DNA of 64,000 nucleotides from Chaetoderma sp. LZ-2023a (lineage: Eukaryota; Mollusca; Caudofoveata; Chaetodermatida; Chaetodermatidae): NCBI GenBank assembly GCA_034401795.1, contig CM067374.1, positions 129,586,901 to 129,650,900 on the forward strand. The letters are read 5' to 3'. The notes below the pieces were generated by a model that searched no databases, was not told where the DNA came from, and saw nothing but the letters and a program-made list of their open reading frames with translations. Position 1 is the stretch's first letter; every line of letters begins with the position of its first letter. Of the stretch, positions 10,548-21,919 are shown piece after piece. Both the position numbers and the translations under genes were made by a program.

Positions 10548-10883
10548 ACTTGAGGATCCTGAGTATCCACTGGACGGAACATAACTACTTTCATATGATG
10601 GACTCCTTCCTACACTACCTACACTACCTATGCTGCTAGTGGATCCTGAGCGAGAACTGTACAATGAGCCTAATCCGGAAGAATAACTATTACTCCCTCC
10701 GAGTCCGCTACCGTATGATGATGTGCCGTATAAACTGGAATAGCTGGGCACACTCGTTAATCCGCCACCAGATAATCCTGATGAATAACTACCGGACAAA
10801 TTGCTACTGCCCAGTCCGGAGTAGCGCCCGTATCCACCGTAACCAGAACCATACCCTCCACCGTGTCCACCTCCGTATGACAT
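10548..10883 (-). CDS. Gly/Ser/Tyr-rich low-complexity coding exon with its own ATG
   Basis: The 112 codons begin MSYGGGHGGGYGSGYGGYGR and continue as Ser/Gly/Tyr repeats (SYSSGLSGGG, LYGTSSYGSG), then RSPSYESSYVPSSGYSG. The frame stays open to SSGYSGSSS and a consensus donor (AGT followed by GTAAGT), phase 0. Tyrosines mostly sit in [G/S]Y[G/S] triplets, a composition typical of prion-like or flexible low-complexity segments. The ATG has an in-frame TGA about 45 bases upstream and TATAATA about 110 bases upstream. An acceptor-like TTATAG, giving exon start 10917, would need phase 2, which the 37.9 kb exon does not supply. I therefore favour a first exon, either an alternative promoter of the upstream minus-strand gene or a separate gene. 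Downstream exons were not found between 10.5 kb and the window start. Confidence 0.65.
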
Positions 10884-10919
10884 AGTGGAAATCAGATTCA
10901 CTTCCCAGTTGTTGGTGCT

Positions 10920-11435
10920 ATAATTTCAGGAGACACGGAATACTGTGTCTCGCTGGCACGATATCACAAATAGGCCATTTCCACGCAGAGAATATTATAT
11001 CAACAGTATCTATAAGCTTTGTATCACCTATCTTCCGTTAAATACGCTCCAATAACAATAATTAGTGACAATGACACACTGTTCATGGCATTCCGTATTA
11101 AGGAAAGGAATATGAAAATTACTCTGCGCTTTTCAACATTTGTGTTTTCGAAACATTTTGTCACATCTAGCGGACATCGCTATGGAAACATTATACGTTC
11201 ATGCACACAAACTCCCGAAAAATTATATATGCCTGCATAACGAATGATAATTATTTATCCAGTATTCTTTACATTGCTATCGTATTTAGAAAAGACATGA
11301 AAATGCTAATCAAAACATTGCCCATTTTTCATGTATCTAGATTATTTCAAGGAAGAAAATCCACATTAAGCAATAACTCATTTCAAAAAGGCTTGCACAC
11401 AGAAATTCTCAAGAGCACTACAAAAGCCAGCTCAA
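10920..11435. other. No gene seen; upstream of the Gly-rich exon
   Basis: AT-rich, no family sequence. On the minus strand TATAATA at about 10993-10999 is a possible core promoter element for the Gly-rich exon, unsupported otherwise. Two 70-100 residue plus-strand frames here have no recognisable features. Confidence 0.35.
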
Positions 11436-11439
11436 CAAC

Positions 11440-11615
11440 TGAGGATTCCTGTTTTACCTGTGCCCCGCCCGTCTCTACCTACGCTTCACCGACACATCGC
11501 CTGTGTTCAAATTGACTGATCCCTCAAATTCCTGACTATCAATTCCAGAAATATATACAGTTAAGCTGTTGAATATTTTGAAACCAATTTGACTGGGCGC
11601 TGTTGCTGCAGAAAC
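11440..11615 (+). mobile_element. Family C, left half
   Basis: TGCCCCGCCCGTCTC, a diverged GACTGATCCCTC, CTGACTATCAATTCC and the first stem arm to CTGTTGCTGC; the rest is missing. Confidence 0.7.
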
Positions 11616-11647
11616 ATCTTTCATTACAGAATGTTATAATCATTACA

Positions 11648-11797
11648 TTAACCCCTTAACCATCAAGCTAACCAAATTCATCTTTTGCAGTACTCTTGAT
11701 AAATATACATTTGCAAATCATGAGACGACTATTTTTTAGAATTTACCACTGGAATTACCCACTCGATAAACTTCTCTTGGCCGGCAAATGGACATTA
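11648..11797. mobile_element. Family A, internally deleted
   Basis: TTAACCCCTTAACC left. Sequence jumps from the loop (ACTCGATAAA) straight to CTTCTCTTGG, losing the return-arm base. Confidence 0.7.
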
Positions 11798-12021
11798 ACC
11801 CCTTCATGGTAAAATCTGGTCCAAAAAATTACATTTTCTCTTAGAAAATGTCAATTTTGGACGCGGAGACCATTTTTGAAAATTTACCACTAAAATGACT
11901 GGCTCGTCTATTGAGTCAGTCATTAGTGGTAAATTTTCAAAACGGTCTTCTCTTGGCCCGCAAAATTTCCCAGGACCACTGCTAAGGCCAGTTTTGGCCG
12001 GCTTGAACATTATATGTTTAA
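11794..12021. mobile_element. Family A hairpin copy sharing TTAA with its neighbour
   Basis: TTAACCCCTTCATGG left; loop GGCTCGTCTATTGAGTC; right end reduced to ATGTTTAA. Confidence 0.78.
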
Positions 12022-12394
12022 AGCAGGCACATATTTTGATCTTTTAACCAAATTTGACTACTCAAGGTCTAATATCCCCTTTAACCAAAATTTACCAGTC
12101 AAGGTCTAATATGCCGCTTTGGATTTTGGATAAGAACTTCAGCAACAAACTTTATAATATTTACCACTGTAGTGATGAAAGGTATAGACAAACAACTTAG
12201 ACCTTTAATTAAATATGAATTTCAAACCCACAAACAGACAGCACACAATTCCACAAAGAATACCGCATTCAAAACATATGAGCAAGCCTAGATGAGATGA
12301 TTCTCTCAGGGCAAATATCTTACAAGAATTCAGCTAAATAAAGACCTACACTCTTACATTACAGCACAAGCACATCTACTTAAAATATATATGC
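12022..12394. other. No gene seen
   Basis: CTTTAACCAAATTTGACTA and CAAGGTCTAATAT appear twice near the start; the rest is AT-rich. Confidence 0.35.
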
Positions 12395-12915
12395 AATTTC
12401 GAGGAGTTCTGTTTTAGCTATGCCCCACCCGTCTCCAATAACACTTTGCCCGTGCTGGGATAAATCGATCCCTGAACTCCATGATAATCAATTTCTAGAA
12501 AACTATACAGGTAAGCTGTTGAATATTTTGAAATTAATTTGACTGGGTGCTATTACTGCGAATGGCGCTATTCCACACTTCGCCTGTATTGGGATCGATC
12601 GATCACTGAACTCCATCACTATCAATTTCTAGAAAACTATACAGGTAAGCTGTTGAATATTTTGAAACTAATTTGACTGGGCGCTGTTGCTGCCTATGGC
12701 AGCAACAGCGCCCACTCAAATGAGTTTTAACAATATTCAACAGCGTGTTTATTAATTATAGTAAAGGCATACAATTTGTACAACAACTGTTAATCCGTCA
12801 TGAATTATGCATTTGTGATGACCTTAGCTCCATCATTCATGACATAATTGATTATTACATCATCTTACACAACATGACATCATATGATTGACAGAGAAAC
12901 TGGAATCCTCCATTA
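12395..12915 (+). mobile_element. Family C copy with duplicated left half
   Basis: Two successive left halves (GATCGATCACTGAACTCC and TAAATCGATCCCTGAACTCC, both followed by GTAAGCTGTTGAATATTTTG). Then a complete stem-loop and the right half with TGACGT-like and ATGACATCATATGAT sequence. Confidence 0.8.
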
Positions 12916-13529
12916 TATTCTACAAGAACAAGATGCCATTGCTAAAGACATAACGGCAACTTCCTATAAACAGTTCACGAAAACACAAACAAAAATTCAC
13001 CCGGAAAGCGAGTTAATAATAGCATAATAGGTGCCAAGTTAAAGATCAGCCCAACACATACACTCCCTCCCTCCAATCTATCTCAGCGTTAGACTACATT
13101 TAGATCAGAGAGTCTAAGTGAAGTCATAAACTTATTTCGATTCCCTACTATAGATACACACACTCACACTTCTAGACATGTTAGAAAAATCACCAAATTC
13201 TAGTATACAGAACCCTAGATAAGAAACTATTCACTCCAACACTAATATTTAATACTAGAGGCACTGTTCTCCCTATGCATACACTCAATGTGTGTATATG
13301 TGTAGTGATTGAACCAGCTTGTTCTGGCAGTCAGTTGAAATTCAGGCTGAATACTACTGGCCAGAGGAGGCAAATGGAGCGCTGTAATTGAGGGCAGAAT
13401 GATGCCATTGCTGCCACTGCTTCATGGATGAGGCAGAATGATTAACTGTATAGCATGCTTGGGAAGAACTACCATTACACATACATGTATACACAGGAAT
13501 TACAGTACTTATTTATCTAACTTTCATCA
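12916..13529. other. No gene seen
   Basis: Single-copy-looking sequence. ACACTCAATGTGTGTATATGTG near 13280 is a short imperfect palindrome. Confidence 0.35.
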
Positions 13530-13645
13530 CTGCAGCTGTAAACTAAAACTGTCAAATATTTTGAATATAACTTGACTGGAAGATGTTACTGCCATAGGCA
13601 GCAACATCTTCCAGTCAAATGATTTTCAAAATCTTCGACATGATA
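13530..13645. mobile_element. Family B stem-loop
   Basis: AATATTTTGAATATAACTTG pairs with the return strand around GAAGATGTTACTGCC...GGCAGCAACATCTTCC. Confidence 0.7.
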
Positions 13646-13907
13646 TTTGCTAAATTATACCAAATTTATCTTCTTGAGTTTTACTTCAAACTCAGCGCTG
13701 TCAGATTAACAAAGATGTTAAAGAGGCTGAACCCTCTATCCCAGGATTTGGAGTTGCCTGCAAACTTCTGTGACCAAAAAATACAATCAAAAACAACTAA
13801 TAGTTTATATTTATCACCAACAATCTTCAGATGCCATCTGATAGTATATTGATTTCAAAATTTTCTGATAAGGCATAGAGGGGTGAGGACTGAGGATGAG
13901 GAGGACT

Positions 13908-14060
13908 TATTCTGTTAAGTATTTTGAAATTAATTGGACTGGAAGCCGTTGCTGCATAAGGCAGCAATGCCTTTCAGTCAAATTAACTTCAAAATATTCA
14001 AGTTTTCCTGTATCGTGTAGCGCTCAAAACGAAATATGGGGAATTTATCGGTAAAATGGT
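13908..14060. mobile_element. Family B copy
   Basis: Loop GGAAGCCGTTGCTGCATAAGG; right flank GGGGAATTTATCGGT matches the copy next to the Gly-rich exon. Confidence 0.7.
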
Positions 14061-14077
14061 TTCCCACTAGCTCTGTG

Positions 14078-14205
14078 GTCAATATTCTATCTTTTACTGC
14101 ACCGATAGCGAAGAAACTGGTTGACATTTTTCAACAATTTGGGTGGAAAATATTTCTGTCAAGGACACCAACATCTTCCAGCAAATTTATTAAAAAGGAT
14201 ACGCA
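14078..14205. mobile_element. Family D fragment
   Basis: GTCAATATTCTATCTTTTAC, GCGAAGAAACTGG and AACAATTTGGGTGG as in the other D copies; ends degraded. Confidence 0.55.
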
Positions 14206-14545
14206 ATAATTGTTGAGTAAAATCAGGATGTATACTCACGTAAAAAAAAAGAATTAATTTATTTATCCAATTATTAGGTTTTTTGAACTGTGATGTACAA
14301 AATCCTGAACTGCTGCTTTAAGGAGAATTTGATAGCTCAATATCATATTTTCACAAGGATGTAGGTATTAGAGTGTGTATGTATCAGTCATGTCAGTTAT
14401 CTGACAATTTTCCCAAGTTATGGGATTAAAAAATAAACAGTTTACTTTAGACTATACTAGACCAATTGGTCAACATTTAACAGCTGTTAGTCACTAGTCA
14501 ACCACACCCACACACCTGCCTTTAACCAATGGAGGAAAGCCATCA
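14206..14545. other. No gene seen
   Basis: AT-rich; no repeat recognised. Confidence 0.35.
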
Positions 14546-14896
14546 GTTTATCCATCAATCATATTACGTCATAGCCAACTATGTGGAGTGTAGTCATAAT
14601 CAAGTATGTCATGAATGACGTAGCTAAGTTTGTCACGAACGATTAATTGATGATGGACTAAGCGTTGTATGTCTTTAATATTTAAGAAACATGCTGAACA
14701 TTGAATATTTTGAAACCAATTTGACAGGGCGCTGTTGATGCCTAGCTCCCAGACAAATCAGTTTCAAAATATTCAACAGCTTACTTGTAGTTCTCTGGAA
14801 ATTGAAATTGAAGGAGTGTAGATATTGATTGATCCCAACATGGGTGAAACATGGATGGAGCTTTGCTAGAAATGGGCGGGGCATAGCTAAAACTGG
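14546..14896 (-). mobile_element. Family C copy, reverse orientation
   Basis: TATGTCATGAATGACG, stem CATTGAATATTTTGAAAC, then GATTGATCCCAACATGGG and GGGCGGGGCATAGC. Confidence 0.8.
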
Positions 14897-14904
14897 ATTT
14901 ATCC

Positions 14905-15050
14905 AATAAACACTCATGCCGGCCCAAAACAGCTTGTGCAGAAATGTTCATTTGCAAACCATGAAGAGTGTCTGAAAGGTATTTTTGAAAATTTAACAGA
15001 GCCAGTCATTTCAGTGATAAATTTGTCAATCATATCCTGAAGTTAAGCTC
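14905..15050. mobile_element. Family A, left loop arm deleted
   Basis: ACACTCATGCCGGCC, CATTTGCAAACCATG, then AACAGAGCCAGTCATTTCAG; inserted between two family C copies. Confidence 0.6.
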
Positions 15051-15057
15051 CACAGTG

Positions 15058-15392
15058 GACCTTGCCAGTTTTAGCTATACCCTGCCCATCTCTTAGCTAA
15101 GCTCCACCCACACCTCGCTTGTGTTGGGATCGATCCCTGAACCCCCTGATTATAAATTGCCAGAAAACCACAGTTTAGCTGTTAAAAATTTTGAAACTTG
15201 ATTGGGTGCTGTTGCTGCCTATAGACATACAGTTCGCACAACAACATTTGACACGTCACCATGCAATTATGAGTTTATGACATACTTATCTCCGTCATTC
15301 ATGACGTCATTCATTATGACGTCCTATTAGAACTCGCGTGGTTGATTATAATGACATCATATGATGGATGGATTAACGGGAAAGATCCATTT
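15058..15392 (+). mobile_element. Family C copy, second stem arm deleted
   Basis: CTTGCCAGTTTTAGC start and GTTGCTGCCTATAG; the return arm is absent. Right half with CATTCATGACGTC, ending GGGAAAGATCC. Confidence 0.78.
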
Positions 15393-15433
15393 TGAGGCTT
15401 ATGGCAGTATTATATAAATTAAAACATCAAGCT

Positions 15434-16620
15434 AACAAGAGGCCCAAGGGCCTATGCCGCTCACCTGAACCATTGGCATTTAAACCATTATAATTTAAAT
15501 AAACAGAATGGATGATTTACGGAAAATCCAAGATGGCCACAAAAAAATTGACCAATCAAGATTCTCGTTTAAAGATTGCTGCCAAAACATTGACCTATCA
15601 AAATTCTGAATACAGTTTCTAGAGGCTACGACAATAGGATTTGTTGAAATTCCACAAGTGATTAATGAGGAGTAGCATTTTATACGAATTCCCATTTTCG
15701 GAAAATCTAAGATGGCCACCATCAAAATCAAGCCGTCAAAATTCTGTATACAAGTTCTGAAGCATACCGGCCTAGGGTTCTTCCAGCTGAGCTTGGTTGA
15801 AATCAGCCAAGAGCTTAATGATGAGTAGCCTTTTAACTGATTTCCCAAAATGTTCAGAAAATCCAAAATGACCAATCAAAATTATGTATGCAACTTCTGA
15901 AGCCTACCACCCTAGGCTCATTCCCGCCAGTCTGGTTGAAATTGCCAAAGCAGTTAATGAGTAGACGATTTTCAGCCATTTTTCTGAAAATTCAAGATGA
16001 CCACCAAATAAATTGACCAATCAAAATTCTTTATACAAGTTCTGAAACCAACCAGCCTAGTATCCTTCCAGCCAAGTCTGGTCGAAATTGCTCAACAAGT
16101 TAATGAGGAGTAGCCTTTTATGGCCGCCGAACCAATCCAAATTCTGTATATAAGTTCTGAAGCATACTAACTTAGGGTTCTTCCATCCAAGTTTGATTGA
16201 AATCCGCCCAGTGGTTATCGAGTTATAGGATTTTAAGTGATTTCCTGAAATTTTCAGAAAATCCAAGATGGCTACCAATCAAAATTCGGTATACAAGTTC
16301 TGAAACATAGCAGTGTACTATCCTCCCAGCTAAGTCTGGTTGAAATTACCCAAGCAGTTAATGAGGAGTATAGCGTTTTAAACGATTTCCCACCATTTTT
16401 TGGAAAATTCAAGATGGCCACCGAAAAAATTGATCAATCAAAATTCTGTATACAAACTTCTAAAGCCTACACCCCTAGGACCATTCATGCCAAATTACTT
16501 TTAAGTCCACCAAGAAGTTAATGAGTAGCGTTTTTAAGCAAAAGTTGACGGATGGATGCCGGATGGACAGAAAGTCGCAATGGCATAAGCTCACTTGGCC
16601 ATTCTGTCCAGGTGAGCTAA
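15434..16620 (+). mobile_element. Family G element, complete by its ends
   Basis: Starts AACAAGAGGCCCAAGGGCC with GCTCACCTGAACC. It carries about six degenerate units of 160-190 bp, each with AAGATGGCCACC, GACCAATCAAAATTCTG, CCTTCCAGCC and GCAGTTAATGAGGAGTAG. It ends with ATGGCATAAGCTCACTTGG and GTCCAGGTGAGCTAA. Confidence 0.85.
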
Positions 16621-18132
16621 CAAGAGGCATCTGAACTAGATTGCCGGACCATTTGGCAAATCAAGCTCCCTTGAGCAAACTTCGTTCAGCTCGTGCCCTA
16701 AACGATATTTTATGAGTTATGAATCGATCCCTTAAACTGTTTCGGAGAAACATCGGCCAAAATCCAAGATGGTTGCCGGCCCAATTGGCTGAGTTGAACA
16801 AATTTGAATCTCTATGCCCTAAGGATGCTTCTTGCCAAATATAATTGAAATCGGCCCATTAGTTCTCGAGAAGACATTTTTAGTTTCCCATTGCTTTAGT
16901 ATGGGAGCTTTTGGCGGGAAAATGATCCAAGATGGCCACCAAACCGTTTAGCCAACAGTTTCGAAAATTGCAAATTTGAGCTCAGAATACCCAAAAACAT
17001 ATATAAAACCAATTTCAGCCCTAAATTCATAAAATAAAATAAATCCAATTTGGCTGCCAAACACGCTTCATTTTAATTGGCCCATGGCGGCCATGTTTTT
17101 TGACGGATCAACTTCCTTGAACAAACTTTAATGGCCCTTAGTCCCTAATAATATCTCACAAATTTCGGCCTGATCCCTTCAGCTGTTCTGGAGAAGTCGT
17201 TTTCAGGAAAATTACATCATCCAAGATGGCCGCCAAACCATCCGGTCAAATCAAGCCCTCTTGAACAAACTTGGCTTATGTCTTTCCCTAGATGAGTTTT
17301 GAATCGATTCCCCAAACGGTTTCATTCATTTGAACAAACTTAGATCCGCATGCCATAGGGATGCATCCTGTCGAATATAATTGAAATCGTCCAAGTAGTT
17401 CTCGAGAAGACATTTTAAATTTCCCATTGCTTTAGAATGGGTGTCTTTGGTGGGAAAATAATCCAAGATGACCGACAAACTGTTTATCCGATAGTTTCGA
17501 AAATGGCAAATTTGAGCTCAGAATACCCAAAAACATATATAAGAAGCAATTTCGGCACCAAAGACCATCAAATAAAAAAATCCAATATGGCCGCCAAACA
17601 CGCTACATTTTGATTGGCCCATGGCTGCCATGTTTTTGGAGGGATCAACTTCCCTTGAACAAACTTTAATGACCCTTAGTCTCTAATCATATCTCCCAAA
17701 TTTCGGCCTGACCCCTTCAGTGGTTCTGGCGAAGAAGTTATTTTCATTAAAACTAGGTCAACCAAGATGGCCACCGAACCATTTGGTCAATCAAGTCTTT
17801 TTAAACAAAGTTGGCTTAGCTCTTTCCCTATATGATGTTTCATGAGTTTTGAATCGATTCCCTAAGCGGTTTTGGAGATTTTTAAAGATGTTTCCTAAAA
17901 TCAGCCGAAATCCAAGATGGCCGCCGGCCAAATTGGCCGATCAGCTTTAATTGAATAAACATGGATCCCTATGCCCTAAGGATACTTCCTGCCAAAGATA
18001 ATTGAAATCGGCCCAGTGGTTCTTGACAAGTCGTTTAAAGGAAATGTAGATGGATGGATGGATGACAGACACACGACGGACAGTCGCCATGCCATAAGCT
18101 CACTTGGCCATTCTGTCCTGGTGAGCTAATAA
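16619..18132 (+). mobile_element. Family G element, second subtype, head to tail with the previous one
   Basis: Starts AACAAGAGGCATCTG. It contains two tandem stretches of about 540 bp (CTCGAGAAGACATTTT, CCCATTGCTTTAG, GTTTCGAAAAT, TTTGATTGGCCCATGG) and ends CTTGGCCATTCTGTCC then TGGTGAGCTAATAAG. Confidence 0.82.
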
Positions 18133-18768
18133 GATATATAGGTATGAAAATAGTCACAAATTTGACCAAACAGTATCAGGTGTCACGGAAGGACTGACCG
18201 ATATATATGCATAGACATGCTCCGGCTTACTGCTAATTAATTCAACCGGGATAAAAATTGAATAGCGAAATGCTCGAAAAATTGGGTGACTGAAAGGTTT
18301 TCAGAAAAACCATTTTCAAAATTGCACAAAAAATACTGTTTTCTTGATAGAGGGTAGCCAGTACCTATGAGTTAATGAGAAGATGGTTTTAGCCACAGTC
18401 TAAACATCTCCCACCATTGCTAAGATGGATGGTGTAAACGGGAGTGTATACACAGAAACCTATCCATAAACACCCACTACATGGGCCTTCAAAACAGTCA
18501 CTAAAGACAGGTGGCCACATAACACAACTCAGGTGCTATGGCAAATAGCTTTTGGAGCCAATTGATGGGTTTTTTTAAGATGGGTGGTCATAAGACCACC
18601 CATCTTAAAGTATCACCGTTATTTGGCACCAAAAGCGAATGTCTGTTATAGACAGGGTTCACTGAAGACTAAGACTACTGTATAAACTTAGTATACAGAG
18701 TTAGAAATGTGTCTGGGTGTATTTTAGAAGCATCACTATTGTAACATGGATAGGAATCAGACATTTTT
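18133..18768. repeat. Old dispersed repeat, no gene
   Basis: CAGTCACTAAAGACAGGTGG, GGTGGTCATAAGACCACC (palindromic) and CTGTTATAGACAGGGTTCACTG recur in diverged form at 43.29 and 46.13 kb. Family not identified. Confidence 0.45.
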
Positions 18769-19005
18769 TTAACCCTTTCCTGGACATGTCTGCCAATACA
18801 GCATGTAGTGGTCTTGGGGAATGTTAATTTGGAGGCTGAGAGAAGACTATCTTTTAAAATTTAACAAAGGAATGACTGGCTCGATAATCGAGGCAGTCAT
18901 TCCAGTGGTAAATTTTCAAAAAAATAGTTGTCCTTTAAATTGCAAACGGAAATTTTCTGTGAAAAAACTTTAATTCTCTTCAGCAAATATGACCATTAAG
19001 GGCTA
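18769..19005. mobile_element. Family A hairpin copy
   Basis: TTAACCCTTTCCTGG left; loop GGCTCGATAATCGAGGC; right end degraded (GACCATTAAGGGC). Confidence 0.78.
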
Positions 19006-19233
19006 AAAAAGGCCATGATGTTTAATAAACTATGAGACAGAAGATAATATTCAACACATACAACAATATAGCTATATATAAATTGCATCAGGTTATGAAA
19101 TAATACATTTTCAAAACGGAAAATTTGGAAAACTTCATATTTTATCACCATAGCAAAAAATCTCTACACTCTTAATAAAACCACAATGTGTTTATAACTA
19201 TGGAATTCACATAAAATATATAAACAACATACT

Positions 19234-19460
19234 TTAACCCTCGAATTTGTTTTAAAAATTTCAATTCTTTTCAAAGAAAATGCCAATTTGCAGACCAAGA
19301 GACTATTTAAAAAAATTTAACACTGGAATGACTGGCTCAGTTATCGAGCCAGTTATTTCAGTAGTAAATTTTTTTTAAATAGTCTTCTCTTGGTCTCTAA
19401 ATGGACATTTCACAAGACCACTGCAGAAGCCATTTTTGGCTGATATGAATGTTAGAGTAA
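19234..19460. mobile_element. Family A hairpin copy
   Basis: TTAACCCTCGAATTTG left; loop GGCTCAGTTATCGAGCC; right end GAATGTTAGAGTAA. Confidence 0.78.
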
Positions 19461-19507
19461 ATGTCATTTAACATTTCCAGTGTCACAATCTTGTCTTGAC
19501 ATTATGA

Positions 19508-19625
19508 CCAGTATTTTGTTGAAAATTCTGAACATAATTTAATAACCCTTAAGGCAGCAACAACTGTTAATCAAATTATTTTCAAAATATTCAGCAGTTA
19601 CTGGTGCCGTGAAATTGAAGAATTA
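19508..19625. mobile_element. Family B fragment
   Basis: TTGTTGAAAATTCTGAA and the return arm ATTTTCAAAATATTCAGC; the loop is reduced to AAGGCAGCAACAAC. Confidence 0.55.
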
Positions 19626-19648
19626 GAATTATTAGAATAAAGGCATGG

Positions 19649-19877
19649 TTAACCCTTTAACACTCATATCAGCCAAAAACTGCTTTTGCAGTGGTCATGA
19701 GAAATGTTGATTTGCAGACCAAAAGAAGACAATTTTTGAAATTTACCACTGGAATGACTGGCTTGATAACCGAGTGTCATTTCCAGTGGTAAATTATTTT
19801 TAAATAGTCTTTTCTTGGTCTGCAAATGGACATTTTCTGAGAAAATTTAAATTTTCTTGAACAAATTCGAGGATTAA
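19649..19877. mobile_element. Family A hairpin copy
   Basis: TTAACCCTTTAACACTC left; loop GGCTTGATAACCGAG with part of the return loop lost; right TCGAGGATTAA. Confidence 0.8.
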
Positions 19878-20324
19878 AATGTTCAAATAGGGCAATAAAT
19901 CTTTTTTCTTCAAAAGATCTTCGAGCAATTAAGTATTATTATTTTTAATAGCCGTTTATAAATTATGTATAACCTAATAAACCACACGCACCGACAACCA
20001 CAAGCTCAACAAGCTTGTAAGCAGCTCATGTGTAAACATAGATGTCTATCAGACATTCGAAAACCATCATATGGTACAACATTAGAAAACACAATATTAC
20101 ACTGAACCAAGACAACATATGTAACGCAACAAACATAATTATTATTATTATTATTATAAACCAGTAAATCTTTAAAATTAAACAATATAACTAACCACTC
20201 TATCATGTCTTTTGTAAAGACTAGAAAATTAAATTCAGCGTAAGCCAATTTGTTTTTTTATAAAGTTTGAAGCACAGTTGATGGATAAGCACAGTTGATG
20301 GATGCAAATTTGAACCATATTAGA
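19878..20324. other. No gene seen
   Basis: AT-rich; an ATT trinucleotide tract near 20138-20155 and a duplicated AAGCACAGTTGATGGAT near 20270-20300. Confidence 0.4.
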
Positions 20325-20551
20325 GTAATCCTTTAATGGGCAAGCCAAACCAGCCTCTGTAGTGGTCTTGAGGAATGCCCATTTTGCAGAACAAGAGAAG
20401 ACTATTTTTGAAAATTTCCTGCTGGAATGACTCAAGCCAGTCATTTCAGCGGTAAATTTTCAAAAATATTCTTCTCTTGGTTCTGCAAATGAACATTCCT
20501 TAAGCCCAGTGCAGAAGTGGTTTTTGGGTGATATGAGTGTTAAAGGGTTAA
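20325..20551. mobile_element. Family A, loop deleted
   Basis: GTAATCCTTTAATGGGC left. The left loop arm is missing (GGAATGACTCAAGCCAGTC). Right TGTTAAAGGGTTAA. Confidence 0.75.
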
Positions 20552-20759
20552 ATGTTTAATCTCTCTATCTTGCTAGCTAATAATGAGGTCATTTATCACA
20601 GGCAGCCAGGAGCTAAATATTCCTAAGCCACCCTTGATGGCCGGTGAGCGCTATGGACTGAACAGTATATGACTTATGACTGGGCACGGATAGCGCACAG
20701 CATTTAAATGTCTGACCCAAGTAGATATGTCTATGCATAAGCTGTTTAACGGGGTCAGT

Positions 20760-20872
20760 CATATAAATCAATTTATCTCAATTTTACTGCAACTTCATAG
20801 AGATACATAGGAAAGCTGCCTGTTGAATATTTTGAAGGTAATTTAACTGGAAGCTGTTGCTGACAATGGATA
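20760..20872. mobile_element. Family B, left half, cut by a family C insertion
   Basis: TGTTGAATATTTTGAAGG to GGAAGCTGTTGCTGAC, where family C sequence takes over. Confidence 0.6.
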
Positions 20873-21256
20873 TTTCCGGTTTTAGATATGCCCCTCCCAT
20901 CTCTAGCTAAGCTCCACCCACACCTCACTCGTGTTGGGATCAATCGATCTCTGAAGACCCTGACTATCAATTTCCAAAAAACTACACAGGTAAGCTGTTG
21001 AATATTTTGAAACTAATTTGACTGGGTGCTGCTGCTGCCTAAAGCCCAGTCAAATTAGTTTCGGAATATTCAACACCATGTTTATTAATAGCAAAGAATT
21101 ACAAAGACACAATTCATACGTGTCGAACTATTTGAGATTTGATGATGGTCTATATGGAACCCTTTGTGACGTAATGATTGTGACGTCATCATACACTCGC
21201 TAAGCTGATTATGAAGTCATACGAGGTCAGATGATGGATGGATACTCTGGAAAGGT
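20873..21256 (+). mobile_element. Family C copy, near complete
   Basis: TTTCCGGTTTTAG start, GATCAATCGATCTCTG, stem with shortened loop (GCTGCTGCCTAAAGCC), then AATGATTGTGACGTCATC and end CTCTGGAAAGG. Confidence 0.88.
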
Positions 21257-21375
21257 GAATTAAGTTAAGATTCCGTCCTGCTTATCCGTATCCAAATGAG
21301 TGATTCCATCTGTACATATGCGCATACATCTCCGAAAGCAGTGATTTTATTCAATTCTAGGCCAATCAATAGGAC

Positions 21376-21428
21376 TACTACTACCGCTACCATTACCGCT
21401 GCTGCTGCGGCTACTACTGCTACTACTG

Positions 21429-21460
<32 letters not shown>

Positions 21461-21461
21461 G

Positions 21462-21502
<41 letters not shown>

Positions 21503-21537
21503 GCTACTACTACTACAAACGCTACCATTACTACTAC
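21376..21537. repeat. CTA/CTG trinucleotide microsatellite
   Basis: Long run of ACT triplets with scattered GCT interruptions. The Thr-rich and Val-rich open frames over it on both strands are artefacts. Confidence 0.95.
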
Positions 21538-21680
21538 TGTTGAGGTTGTTTTGATATTGCTGCGGCTATTACTATTACTACTGCTGCCGCTACTAGTACT
21601 ATCACCCACCCCGAACCACCGCCCCCAGGTTACGCATACGGACATATAGAATCATACCATCTATTAGTAATTGTAGTGGT

Positions 21681-21915
21681 GTCGTATACGCATACATATG
21701 GTCGTATACGCATACATATAGTCGGAAGCGCAGACATATAGTCGTATATGCATACACATAGTCATATATGCATACATATAGTCGTATATGCACATATATA
21801 TAGTTGGATATGCATAAATATAGTCATATACGCATACATAGTCGTGTACGCATAAATATATTCGTATACTCATACATAGTCGTATACGCATACATATAAT
21901 CATATACGCATACAC
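21681..21915. repeat. 20 bp minisatellite, about 11 degenerate copies
   Basis: Unit GTCGTATACGCATACATATA with changes such as GTCATATATGC; later copies shorten to 18-19 bp. Alternating purine-pyrimidine steps run through the unit. Confidence 0.92.
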
Positions 21916-21919
21916 GTTT

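Noticed and set aside
21265..21649. Thr-rich and Val-rich frames of 117-126 residues on both strands
   Set aside because: Artefacts of the ACT/GCT trinucleotide run.
21602..21915. Tyr/Ile/Cys-rich frames over the 20 bp array
   Set aside because: A 20 bp unit shifts frame each copy; the frames only survive because all phases lack stops.
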